Positions 27,945 to 38,149 of a DNA stretch of 64,000 bases are shown piece by piece. Origin of the DNA: Ochotona curzoniae (taxonomy: Eukaryota; Chordata; Mammalia; Lagomorpha; Ochotonidae); NCBI RefSeq assembly GCF_017591425.1, contig NW_024466607.1, forward strand, positions 15,446,501 to 15,510,500, read 5' to 3'. Within the stretch, counting starts at the first letter, position 1, and each line of letters opens with the position of its first letter. The notes beneath the pieces were generated by a model. The model saw only the letters and a program-made list of their open reading frames with translations. It ran no database searches and had not been told where the DNA came from. The translations under genes were made by a program, and so were the position numbers.

Positions 27945-28470
27945 GGCCCAGCACCATGGCGCAGTGGTTAAAGTCCTCACCTTGACAGCGATTCATAAAT
28001 GGTGAATTATCAAAACCACTTGAGCAAGTATCTCAGAGCATGCCCTACATCCGGGACTTGGGGTGGATGGGAAACTGGGTGGGGCTTCTCCCTCAATATC
28101 CCCCTTTACCTCAGCTACATGAAGGAAACAATATGGAAATAATAGTCTTACCCATTTCCCTATAGCCCTTGAACCTTTTTACCCTAATTAACTATGTAAA
28201 GATTGTCAAAAATACAAATAAATAAATGAAGTCCTTATCTTGAACTCACTGGGATCCCATATGGGTGCCAGTTCTAATCCGAGCAGCCCTGCTTCCCATC
28301 CAGCTCCCTGCCTGTGGCCTGGGAAACCAGTGGAGCATGGCTCAAGTCCCTGTGCTCCTACACTCATGTGGGAAACCAGAAGCTCCTGGCTCCTTGCATC
28401 AGAGAGGGCCAGTCATGGCCATAGCATCTACATTTCATGTAAAATTAAATTAAATCTTGAAAGAAAGAAA
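27945..28470 (+). repeat. CSINE (+) split by an L1 insertion
   Basis: The head (GGGCCCAGCACCATGGCGC) runs from 27946 to about 27985 and the rest resumes at about 28229 (CTTGAACTCACTGGGATCCC). The gap is filled by an L1 3' end. Confidence 0.88.
27986..28228 (+). mobile_element. 5'-truncated LINE-1 inserted into a CSINE
   Basis: About 243 bases of L1 3'UTR of the type at 1-540 (GAGCAAGTATCTCAGAGCATG, ACAATATGGAAATAATAGTC) ending in an A-rich tail. It is flanked by AAGTCCTCACCTTGA (27971-27985) and AAGTCCTTATCTTGA (28229-28243), a target-site duplication with two mismatches. Confidence 0.85.
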
Positions 28471-28664
28471 AGTCTGAATTCATTAAAGCAGCCTCTGTAG
28501 CCATAATTCACCACACACGCTCAGCAGCGCAGGCAGGGATGGGAAGCTGCTCAGAATCCTCCAGCAACAAAAGGTGTTGACTGTAGGCAACCATGGGGAT
28601 GGGGTGTCTGTATACTTGTCTGTATTCTCTGTCTGCTTCAAAGCACCATCTCTGTTCCTATTTA

Positions 28665-28905
28665 CTGATATTTAAGAATGACAGAGACATTCTATCCACT
28701 GATTTAATCTCTAAATTTTGCAATAGCTTGGGCTTGATCAGGCACAAACTATGAGCCAGGAACTCCAACTGGGTCTCCCAAATAGGTGGCAAAGACCCAA
28801 CACTAAGATAGAATGTACTGCTTTCCCAGGCGATAGGCAGCCAACAAACTGGACCACTACTATGGTATGACATGGGCATCCCAAACAATAGTTCAACCCC
28901 CGCAA
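28665..28905 (-). repeat. CSINE (-), old copy
   Basis: ATTTAAGAATGACAGAGACATTC tail side and TTTCCCAGGCGATAGGCAGCC body. Confidence 0.55.
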
Positions 28906-28950
28906 AACACGTCCTACCCATCTCATTCTTAAAGTTAAGAATTACTAAAT

Positions 28951-29305
28951 AGGGCCCTGGTACGGTGGCTGGCCTAGCGGCTAAAGTCCTCGCCTTGAAC
29001 ACACTGGGATCCCATATGGGCGCCGGTTCTAATCCCGGCAGCTCCACTTCTCATCCAGCTCCCTACTTGTGGCCTGGGAAAGCAGTTAAGGATGGCCAAA
29101 TGCCTTGGGATCGATCCTGCACCCGTGTGGAAGACCTGAAGGAAGTTCCTGGCTGCTGGCTTCAGATCAGCGCAGCTCCAGCTTTTGTGGTCACTTGGGG
29201 AGTGAATCATCAGACAGAAGATCTTCCTCTCTGTCTCTCTTCCTTCCTGTACATCTGATGACTTTGCAATAAAGATAAATTAATCTTTAAAAAAAAAAGT
29301 CTTCA
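28951..29305 (+). repeat. CSINE (+)
   Basis: GGGCCCTGGTACGGTGGC head, GGCCTGGGAAAGCAGTTAAGG body and CTTTGCAATAAAGATAAA tail. Confidence 0.9.
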
Positions 29306-29339
29306 ATAGTTTATTAATACATTATAGATAAATGTCAAA

Positions 29340-29755
29340 GATGTGCCAGTGGCACATTCAGCTAATACTCTGCCTTTTGGCACCAGAATCACATATAGGT
29401 GCCAGTTCTTACCTAGCTGCTCCACTTTCCAATCTAGCTCTCTGCTTATGGCCTAAAAAAGCTGTGGAGGATGGCCCATGCCCATGGGAGAACCAGAGGA
29501 GGTTCCTGGCTTTGAATTAGCTGAGCTAAAGCCGTTGCAACCATTTGGGGAGTGAACCAGCAGATGCAAAATCTCTGTGTGCAGCCAGCCAGGAATCAAA
29601 CATTCAGCTGCTCCACTTCCAGTCCAGCTCTCATAGGAGACCCAGAGCTCTTAGCTATGGGATTATGCTAGGCCTAGCCCTGACTATAGTAGCACAAACC
29701 AGCTCTTTCTCCTCTGTGTAATTCAGCCTTTCAAAATAACATATGAACCTAAAAA
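29340..29755 (+). repeat. two tandem CSINE fragments (+)
   Basis: The first runs to about 29580 (GGCCTAAAAAAGCTGTGGAGG). A second, internally deleted piece (GCTGCTCCACTTCCAGTCC) runs on to the A tail at 29755. Confidence 0.65.
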
Positions 29756-30039
29756 AAAAAGGGCAACTACAACAATAAAGTAACAGGACACTTATGTTAA
29801 AATTGAGTAACTTCTATTTCCTGGAAACAAGGCTGCACTGCTGTCACCACTCCCTCTCCAAAAGTCACTGCTGATCTTTCTGGTTAGGAAATATTGTCCT
29901 TTGATCCTTAATCTCTAGCTGACTCATTTTCTGCTGATAAACAGACATACCTATAGTACAAACAGTAAACTATATAACCAAACACTCAAGAAAATTAAAA
30001 ACAAATGAGATAAGTGGAATGGTTAAGAAAAAGAAGTGT

Positions 30040-30360
30040 ACGGAGCTGCTATGGTGCAATGGGTTATGCCACAGCTTACAAGGCTGGCATCCGATATTAG
30101 AGCACCACTTTTAAGTCCCAACTGCTAAGCTTGCAATCCAGCTGCTTGTTAATGTGCCAGGGAAAGCAGCTGGGGATGGCCAAGAACTAGGGTTCCTGCC
30201 ACCCACATGGGAGACCAGATGAAGCTACTGGCATAGGCTTGTCCAACTCTGACTGCCATCGACCACTTAGAGAGTGAATCAACAGATGGAAAACTAAGCT
30301 TGCTCTCTCTTTCTCTGTCACTCTACTTCTGCCTATCAAATAAATAGTTAAAAAAACAAA
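30040..30360 (+). repeat. CSINE (+), old copy
   Basis: GGAGCTGCTATGGTGCAATGG head and CTATCAAATAAATAGTTAAA tail. Confidence 0.7.
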
Positions 30361-30394
30361 ATCAAAACAAGTCTCTCATTTACAACTCGGAGAG

Positions 30395-30512
30395 AGACCA
30401 GTCAGCCTAGTGTTTGTCTTACGATTGGCTCAACTCTGGCCACTGAGGCTACAGAAGATCTCTGTATCTCCTTCTCTCTATATATCTGACTTTCCAATAA
30501 AAATAAATCTTA
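30395..30512 (+). repeat. CSINE (+) with internal deletion
   Basis: A short head piece (ACCAGTCAGCCTAGTG) joins directly to the 3' part (GATTGGCTCAACTCTGGCC). Confidence 0.7.
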
Positions 30513-30597
30513 ACATATATATATACATTTATTAATATTTGTGTGTGCATATATATATATCTAGGTATGTATTGTATGTCTATGGGTTTTAAGAGAT
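30513..30597 (+). repeat. TA-rich microsatellite
   Basis: Two ATATATATA runs linked by TGTGTGTGC, following a CSINE tail. Confidence 0.85.
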
Positions 30598-30607
30598 ATA
30601 CACACAA

Positions 30608-30930
30608 GCCCAGCGCAGTAGCCTAGTGGCTAAAGTCCTTGTCTTGAATGTGCCAGGACCCCTTATGGACGCCAGTTCTAATCCTGGCAGCCCCACTTGC
30701 CATCCAGCTCCCTGCTTGTGGCCTGGGAAAGCAGTCAAGGATGGCCCAAAGCCTTGGGACCCTGCACCCACGTGGGACACCTGAAGGAAGTTCCTGGCTC
30801 CTCGTTTCAGATTAGCTCAGCTCTGGCTGCTGCAGCTACTTGGGGAGTGAATCAACGAATGGAAAATCTTCCTCTGTCTCTCCTTCCTGTATATCTGACT
30901 TTACAATAAAAACAGAATAAAATAAAAACG
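30608..30930 (+). repeat. CSINE (+)
   Basis: GCCCAGCGCAGTAGCCTAGTG head; GACTTTACAATAAAAACAG tail. Confidence 0.9.
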
Positions 30931-30939
30931 CGCGCACAA

Positions 30940-31180
30940 GCACATCTTAAGGACCTGCCACCTACACTAGAGTGACTGAGTTTAACTCCAACCTTCAGCT
31001 TCCAATTCCAGCTCTCACAACATAAATTCAGCAGTGATGGTACAAGTAACAGGCCCTGCCACTACACAGGAGTCTTGGATTGAGCTCCCGGATCCAGGCT
31101 CCACCACTTCTCTGTAGACATTTGGGGAGTGAGCCAACAAAGGAAGCTGTCTTTCAAAATACAAAAATATTTAAATCAAA
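30940..31180 (+). repeat. CSINE (+), very old copy
   Basis: GGCCCTGCCACTACACAGGAG and ACATTTGGGGAGTGAGCCAAC are weak matches. Confidence 0.4.
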
Positions 31181-31185
31181 GCAGA

Positions 31186-31512
31186 GGACCCAGTGTGGTA
31201 GCCTACTGGCTAAAGTCCTCACCTGCATGCACTAGGATCCCATGAGTGCTGGGAATTCCTGTACCCACTGCTACACTTCCCATCCCGCTCCCTGCTTGTG
31301 GCCTGGGAAGGCAGTCAAGGACGGCCCAAAGCCTTGGGACCCTGCACCCCCATGGGTGATATGGAAGAAACTCCCTGTTCCTGGCTTCAGATCAGCTCAG
31401 CACTGGCCAGTGCGGCCACTTGGGGAGTAAACCAGCAGAGAGATCTTTCTGTGTCTCTTCTCCTCTCTGTAAATCTGACTTTCCAATTAAAAATAAATAA
31501 ATAAATAAAGCA
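31186..31512 (+). repeat. CSINE (+)
   Basis: GGACCCAGTGTGGTAGCC head and TCCAATTAAAAATAAATAAA tail. Confidence 0.88.
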
Positions 31513-31744
31513 ATTTAAAAATTTTCTATTTTCATACCTTATAGATGTACTGCAAGATCCACAGGCCTAGAAGCTGTACAAAGTACCTTGAACGTCTCAG
31601 GTGAAAGACTATAAAAATACAGAAAATATTGGAAATTATTATCCATTTAGTTACAAGGGAAAAAAGAAAGACATTATGTAAATAACCATGTGTAAATGTT
31701 CAATAATGTAACTCTTCAGTGCACACTGCGAGAGAGGCACATGG

Positions 31745-32035
31745 GGTTAATGGCGTAGACAAGGTGTCACGACATGAATTGCCGGCATGCCATATGGGTG
31801 CTGGTCCAAATCCCAGATGTTCAATTTCTCTCCATGTCCCTGCTAACGTGCCTGGGATAGCAATATAAAATGCTCTAGACACCTGGGTCCCTAAACCCAA
31901 ATGGGATACCCAGATGAAGCTCTAGGCAACTAGCTTCTGCCTGACTACTGCAATAATTTGGGAATGAAGAAGTGAATGGAAGATTTCTCTCCACTTGTTC
32001 TGTAACTCTGCCTTTCATGTCAATAAATCTTCAAA
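31745..32035 (+). repeat. CSINE (+), old copy
   Basis: GGTTAATGGCGTAGACAAGG head side and CTTTCATGTCAATAAATCTTC tail. Confidence 0.6.
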
Positions 32036-32061
32036 ACAAAAAAAGAAAAACAAGGACCAGA

Positions 32062-32380
32062 AGGACCAGCATGGTAGCCTAATGGCTAAAATCCTCATCC
32101 TGCAGGCTTCAGGATCTCATACGAATGCCGATTTGTGTCCTAGCAGCTCCACTTCCCATCCAGTTCCCTGCTTGTGGCCTCAGAAAGCAGTTGAGAACAG
32201 CCCAAAGCTTTGGTACCCTGCACCCATGTAGGAAACCCAGAAGAAGCTCCTGGTTCCTGGCTTTGGTTCAGGTCAGCTCCAGCCACTGTGGCCACTTGGG
32301 AAGTGAACCAGCAAGCAGATTTGTCTATCCTTCTCTGTGTAAATCTGACTATACAATAAAAAAAATAAAAATAATTTTTA
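32062..32380 (+). repeat. CSINE (+)
   Basis: GGACCAGCATGGTAGCCTAATG head and CTGACTATACAATAAAAAAAA tail. Confidence 0.88.
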
Positions 32381-32456
32381 AATTCTGAAAGCTATGCATG
32401 TAAGGAGAGGTCTTTAAAAACATTCATGAAAATGTGTTATGAAAAAGTTAAGCATG

Positions 32457-32787
32457 GGGCCCGGCACCGTGACCTAGCAGCTAAAGTCCTCACCTTGAAT
32501 GCGCTGGGATCCCATATAGGCGCTGGTTCTAATCCCGGCTGCTCAACTTCCCATCCAGCTCCCTGCCTGTGACCTGGGAAAGCAGTTGAGGATGGCCCAA
32601 TACTTTGGGATCCTGTACCCGTGAGGGAGACCTGGGGGAGGTTCCTGACTCCTGGCTCCGGATCAGCACAGCACTGGCTGTTGTGCTCACTTGGGGAGTG
32701 ATCATCGGATGGAAGATCTTCCTCTCTGTCTCTCCTCCTCTCTGTATACCTGACTTTGTAATAAAAATAAATAAATATTTAAATTAA
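32457..32787 (+). repeat. CSINE (+)
   Basis: GGGCCCGGCACCGTGACC head and GACTTTGTAATAAAAATAAA tail. Confidence 0.9.
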
Positions 32788-32858
32788 AAAAAAATTAAGT
32801 ATGGACTTTCCAAAACACATTTGAACATAAATAAAACTTTCTAAACTTATTTTTATTG

Positions 32859-33196
32859 GGCCCGGTGCGGTGGCGCAAGTGGTTAAAGGTCCTCGCCTTG
32901 CACGCCCGGGATCCCATATGGGTGCCGGTTCTAATCCCGGCAGCCCCACTTCCCCTCCAGCTCCCTGCCTGTGGCCTGGAAAAGCAGTCGAGGACAGCCC
33001 AAAGCTTTGGGAACCTGCACCCGCGTGGGACACTGGGAAGACTCCTGGCTTTGGATCGGCATAGTATCGGCCCGTTGCGGTCACTTGGGGAGTGAATCAT
33101 CGGATGGAAGATCTTCCTCTCTGTCTCTCCTCTCTGTATATCCGCCTTTCCAATGAAAAAATAATAAAAATAAATCTTTAAAAAAAAAAAAGAAAA
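32859..33196 (+). repeat. full-length young CSINE with target-site duplication
   Basis: Flanked by a perfect 17-base repeat, TAAACTTATTTTTATTG, at 32842-32858 and 33197-33213. It shares the GCGCAAGTGGTTAAAGG head and ATAGTATCGGCCCGTTGCGG segment with the copy at 23102. Confidence 0.95.
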
Positions 33197-33499
33197 TAAA
33201 CTTATTTTTATTGAAAAGGCAGATTTACAGCAGCATTTCAGAACTATCCAAACCACTTGGACAGAATCCTTGGAATATGTAAATATTGAGACTCTGGGTT
33301 GATATCAGGTGGTGGTTCCTCATCCTTGGGTAGTGGAATGTGTGGAAAGTCATGAGTGGTTTCCCCCTTTGTCTCTCCCCTTCTCCCAGGAACAACAAAA
33401 AATAGCAAATTTGGAAGCAATGAGTTCACCTCAATTTTTCTTAAGCCTTGATCCTTCCCACCCTGATCAATCACATAATCATTATTTAAAAATGAAACT

Positions 33500-33790
33500 A
33501 TACACTCACGGCAGATTTACAGAAAGAGGAAGAGAAAAAAAAAGTTTTCCATCTGCTGGTTTTCTCTCCAGTTGTTTATAATGGCAGGAGCTCAGCAAAT
33601 CCAAAACTTTTTCCAGGTCTTCCATTGGGTGTGGGGTTCTCAAGACTTTAGGCCATACTCCATTAATTTTCCAGGCCACAAGCAGGGAGCTGGATGGGAA
33701 ATGGAATAGCTGGGACAAGAACCAGTGCCCATATGGGATGTCAGCACTACAGGATGAAGGATTAGCATGCTACGCCAGTGATCAAGCCCT
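33500..33790 (-). repeat. CSINE (-), diverged
   Basis: TTTACAGAAAGAGGAAGAGAAA tail side, AGGCCACAAGCAGGGAGCTGG body, TACGCCAGTGATCAAGCCC head side. Confidence 0.7.
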
Positions 33791-34242
33791 AAAACTTATT
33801 CTCTAATTTCACTTTCATCCAAACACCCTAATAATTTACTCACCTTCTCTAATTTAAAGAAAAAAAAAATTAAGCTTATTTGTATAAACTTCATGTTGGT
33901 TGCAATTTAATAATATATATGTATCTTATAGTTTGATTATTATTAACTCTGAAAATGTATTCAAGTCATTTGGAAGAAGCCCCAATAAAGTGACAACACC
34001 TAGAATGGCAGCCACAGTGCCTATCTGATCATCTGTCACATGACTACCGTAATTATGAGTCTATATGGCCTTCACTCAATATTACAGCATTACAGATTAA
34101 AAATGAGTCATTTGAAACGGGTTTTATAATAATTACTAACTTCAAACTATTCTGAAAATGTTAATTTACTTAATAGTGAGTATGCCCGCAAAAAAGCAAA
34201 GTAAGACACACATTTAACACTAACAATGTTAAATTTATTTGT

Positions 34243-34440
34243 TTGGGTGGGGCTGTGGCATAGTAGTTCCAATTCAGGCCCCTACTAAGGCCATGGTATG
34301 TGCTGAGTTCCTGAAACCTGGACAGGATTCCCAGTCAGCAGCCGTGGCTCCTAGCTCTGGCCTCGCCAGGGCTCCCGCAGTCCTTTGGGGAGTTCATCTA
34401 CCCTCTGCCTTTCAAATAAACAAAGAAATAAGCCTTTAGA
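34243..34440 (+). repeat. CSINE (+), internally deleted
   Basis: GGTGGGGCTGTGGCATAGTAG head, shortened body and TTTCAAATAAACAAAG tail. Confidence 0.6.
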
Positions 34441-34739
34441 AACAGAAATCAGAACTGCCACAGCACAGCCTAGTCTGACATAACAAATGTCAATTTAAAC
34501 ATTTAGCTATATTAATGTCTAAGTACAGGCAAACGGAGTTCCAGCAACAAATGCATGAAAGGACAAGCTAAATGGCAAGGGAGAAGAACAAAATTCCTAG
34601 AGACCCTTTACAGCTACCAATATGTAAGGATCATTTTTTAATTCAGTTACTAGGTATCATATATCATTGTCACTAGCAGCTATAATTCAGTTAAACCCAA
34701 GGTGCTATCTGTGGAAGGCCATCATGTTGAAATTCCTTC

Positions 34740-35022
34740 TCCAGTCTTTCAGCTGAGTTCAGCCCTCTCAGCTTTTAGCTGTGTCTTGTCAGCTCCCTGC
34801 TCCTATGCCCAGAAAACGCAGTGGAGGACAACCCCAACAACTGGGCCCCTGCCACCCACACAGGAGACCTAGATGGAGTTCTAGACACTTCACTTCAGCC
34901 CAGCCCCACCCCAGCCATTGCGGCCATTTGTGAAGTGAACCAGTGGATGGAAGATTTGTCTATATATAACCCTGCCCTGCAAACAGCTTTCTTAATTTTA
35001 CAAAAAAAAAAAAAAAAAAAGG
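34740..35022 (+). repeat. CSINE (+), 5'-truncated
   Basis: CTCCCTGCTCCTATGCCCAG through ACAAAAAAAAAAAAAAAA. Confidence 0.65.
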
Positions 35023-36900
35023 CAACTTAAAAGACTCAGTAGCAGCTAACCCTCTCCTGTCATCACTTGTCCTCCACCCCAGCGACAAACACCTGAAGGT
35101 CTCCCTGCTTTTTCCTCTAATAACTTCCACCCCCACATACCTAGAATAAACTTTTAAAGAGTTAACTGCCTGGCAGAAAAGGAACCAGGACTATGAAAAT
35201 ACTCCAACAGAACCAACCATTGCCACAGGCATGCGCCCAGACGACCATCACCATGATGCATGCAGATCCTCCCCGACCCACCCCACAGCAGTCACCCATT
35301 GAAGAGCCCACAGCAGCCAGAAAACACCGTGTGCTGATCACTGGGCTGGGTCTGGAACAGGCCAGTCTGGACCGTGGTCATTCAAGACCCAAACACCTAA
35401 GCCAGGAATAGGCAGCCAAGGACCTCCCAGGGATACTCATCCATCTCCTTCAAATGATTGCAGTCGGACCCGCCACATAGAGACTGCTATGAAAGCCCAA
35501 GAACTGGAATTTGTCTAGCAAATAATTTTTAGATTCTCTCAATCTATGCAAAAACATCAAGATGTAAAGTGAACACACTAGAGGTAAGAATCCTGAAGTA
35601 CAGCCAACTCCAAGCCAGCTGTTTTGGAAATATGCAGGACCTCTCTCACAGAGAAAAAAAAAGTTCTGGTCTGCTTCTAACTTGACAACTCCAGTATGAT
35701 CCTGGCTCATTCCGTCTCTAGAACTCAGCTTTACCTCCAGCATGACTGGACCATAAGATGCATTTTAATTCTAAAATTCAGTATCTATGAAGATACTGGT
35801 TGACAGTTACCATCCTATTCTCTCCCGTACAGTCTTTGATCAGAACACAGGCTGTAAGCTCAGTGCTAGACTGACTAAAACCAAGCTCCACAGGATATGT
35901 TTAATGCTACAGACAGCAGTCAAGCAGATGGACACAACCTAAACCGAACCCAAACTTTCAGAATTCACTTGGGCCTGAAGGATAGCACATTGAGTCTAAC
36001 TGCATGTTGGCTACCAGTGAGGATGACAGGTGGCATGAACACGCTGGATTTTAAAATACATCTCCTGTTTGCAATATTAAAGGTATCTAGGAGTTCAGAG
36101 GCCCTTCAGGAAGAACAATTAAGAACTAGTCTTTGTAGTTCCAGTCCAAACAAGGTTGTTTGTGCTCCCCTCCCCAAATACTTCAAACAACCTCTCCATC
36201 AGCCCAACCTTGTCTTTTGAACACTTGGGTGTGTGCAATACACTAAGTGGCTGAAAAAATTCTCAAAACATACAGCATTAAAATGTTAACTTTTGGGGCC
36301 TTGTTTTAACACTCCCCCCCCCAACTTCCAATCTGGTAGAGAACAATACAACCTGACTGCACACCTGCAAAACACACATATGTCAGAAGAAGGTCTTAAA
36401 GACAAAAAGAACCAAGCAAGCCCCAACAAACGCAAAATGTTTCAATCAACATTACCGAAAAAACGCAAGGGAAAGCAACACGGACTTTTTTTGGAAAAAA
36501 AAAAAGCCATCTTCCACCATAAAGGACAAAATATTGCATCTAATCAAGTTGATGTAGGTGTAAATAACGCTGTTTAATAAAGACACCCTATTAACTGTGC
36601 ATCCGACCCGTTCAGGTGAGCACCCAATCAAGGCAGTAACTTATACTAAAGCAAAACTACATATATTTTCATGCAACGTTATTTCAATCATCAGAAATAA
36701 AAATTTTCCCTCCTAGAAAACACCCTTTTACTTCTCAGTGCTAACAACTAACAGGTTTCAACAAGAGCTTTTCCCTTCAGAATAAACCCAAGGCTACTGC
36801 ATTTAAAAAAAAAAAAAAATCTCCTCAAAGCACAGCTGGACGGGGTGTATAAAAGGGCGATTCACGTTTCACGTTCAATGTAAAAAGGCAAAATGGAGTT
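35023..36900. other. repeat-poor flank of the CpG island, no gene seen
   Basis: About 1.9 kb of RHOA intron 1 next to exon 1 with almost no SINE. It holds a C-rich run (36311-36322) and short A runs. The open frames here show no recognisable product. Low SINE density beside a promoter would fit regulatory sequence, which is an inference only. Confidence 0.5.
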
Positions 36901-36924
36901 GTGAAGTTTCTTGCCCATTTTCAA

Positions 36925-37600
36925 CTCGGCCAGCCCCGCGGCGCCCTGCGGCTAGCTGGGAGCCCCCGCCCAGCCCCGCGCGGCCGGGAGAGAGGAAGCT
37001 CGGCGGAGGGCGGGCGGCTGGGGCTCCGGCAGGCCCGGCCGGGCGGGGGAAGGGGCACTGGAGGCGGCGGGGCGCGCTTCCGGGGCCTGCGCGGGCGGGG
37101 CCGCGGGCTCGGGGGGCCCCAGGGCCGGAGTCCCGGGGGGCAGAGGCCGAGGGGCCGCCGGCCGGTCGGGGAGAGAGCAGCAGGTGGGGCGCGGTCGCGG
37201 CGGGGCGACGGGAGGGCGGGCGGCCGGAAAAGTGCCGGGCGGGCGGGCCCGGGGCGCGCCGCGGCGCCAAGAGGGAGTCCTTCCCGCTCACCTCGGGCGA
37301 CGACGACTCCGAGTCCGGCCTCTTCGCGCCGAGGGGACGCCTGTCCGCGAGTCGCAAGGCCGGCGACGAGGACGGGCGGCTGAGGACGCGACGGCTCACT
37401 AACGAGAGAACCGACCGAGGACGGCGGGTGGCGGGCGGGGAGCGCGAGCGAGCGAGCGAGCGAGGGCGGGCGGTGGTAGCGACGGGAGGGCGGGGAGCGA
37501 CGTGCGCGTCCCCGAGCGCCCGGCGGGCTCGAGCCGGCCCTGGCCGCGGCCCCGCGCACGCGCGCGCACCCCTAGCTCAGCCACGATTGCTCAGGAACGC
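36925..37600. promoter_or_regulatory. CpG island over RHOA exon 1
   Basis: Very dense CG dinucleotides and G/C runs contrast sharply with the AT-rich intron on the left. GC boxes (GGGCGG type) recur at about 37434, 37463 and 37489, upstream of the RHOA start. GAGC units repeat at 37444-37464. Confidence 0.9.
37292..37425 (-). other. RHOA: RHOA non-coding exon 1 (5'UTR)
   Basis: On the minus strand the sequence begins with CCGTCCTCGGTCGGTTCTC and ends in CGTCGCCCGAG followed by the donor GTGAGC (37286-37291). It resembles the human RHOA first exon as I recall it, including the TTGCGACTCGCGGAC and CGGACTCGG segments. It contains no ATG, so no upstream ORF is visible. The 5' end is approximate because it rests on similarity, not on mapped transcripts. 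Confidence 0.85.
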
Positions 37601-37628
37601 GTCCACGCCCTACGAGCAAGGCGTTTAA

Positions 37629-37633
37629 CCAAT
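37629..37633 (+). promoter_or_regulatory. CCAAT box upstream of TCTA
   Basis: CCAAT lies about 40 bases before the TATA-like element, which is classic core-promoter spacing on the plus strand. Confidence 0.5.
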
Positions 37634-37671
37634 CCTGACGGCCGCGTGGGGCATCACGGGAACTCTGGGGC

Positions 37672-37678
37672 TATAAAA
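37672..37678 (+). promoter_or_regulatory. TATA-like box, TCTA side
   Basis: TATAAAA would place a start near 37700 and give TCTA a 5'UTR of roughly 225 bases. No transcript data support it here. Confidence 0.5.
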
Positions 37679-37742
37679 GACCCAGTTGCTATTTTATACT
37701 CCCGGAGTCGCTCGTGTTTGAAGGGAGTAGGGTGTGGCTAGG

Positions 37743-37754
37743 TGCGCATGCGCT
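37743..37754. promoter_or_regulatory. NRF1-type site
   Basis: TGCGCATGCGCT fits the palindromic NRF1 consensus. A one-mismatch copy, TGCGCCTGCGCG, lies at about 37866-37877. Confidence 0.6.
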
Positions 37755-37926
37755 GTTCTCATACTCCGCCCTAAACTGCCAACTCTTCGCCCCTGCGAGG
37801 TAGGGCCCCCGCCCTGCCTGGTTTAACGCGTGCGCAGTCACGGAGCCTGGCTCCAGAAAGCCACCTGCGCCTGCGCGGTGAGGACTACGGTGACAGTACC
37901 CCGAGGTGGGGCGCGGCGGGGCGATC

Positions 37927-38149
37927 ATGGCGGAGTCTTGGTCTGGACAGTCTTTGCAGGCTCTGCCGGCCACGGTGCTGAGCGCTCTGGGCGCCCTGGG
38001 CAGCGAGTTCCTGCGGGAGTGGGAGGCTCAGGACATGCGGGTGACCCTCTTCAAAGTGCTGCTGCTGTGGTTGGTGTTAAGTCTCCTGGGCATCCAGCTG
38101 GCGTGGGGGTTCTACGGGAACACGGTGACCGGGTTGTATCACCGCCCAG
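37927..38149 (+). CDS. TCTA: TCTA exon 1 coding part
   Basis: 223 nt from ATG to CACCGCCCAG, then the donor GTGAGG. Codes residues 1-74 plus one base of Gly75. Confidence 0.95.

Larger units (their letters stand above)
37426..37926. promoter_or_regulatory. bidirectional RHOA/TCTA promoter region
   Basis: The RHOA first exon (minus) and the TCTA first codon (plus) are about 500 bases apart, head to head. The RHOA side is GC-box rich. The TCTA side carries CCAAT, TATA and NRF1-like sites. The same arrangement of the two genes is known in other mammals. Confidence 0.8.

Noticed and set aside
36921..37559. Long minus-strand frame of 212 codons, with other long frames on both strands, across the CpG island
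   Set aside because: The frames are Pro/Arg/Ala/Gly-rich and exist only because GC-rich DNA has few stop codons. The interval is RHOA non-coding exon 1, promoter and adjacent intron.
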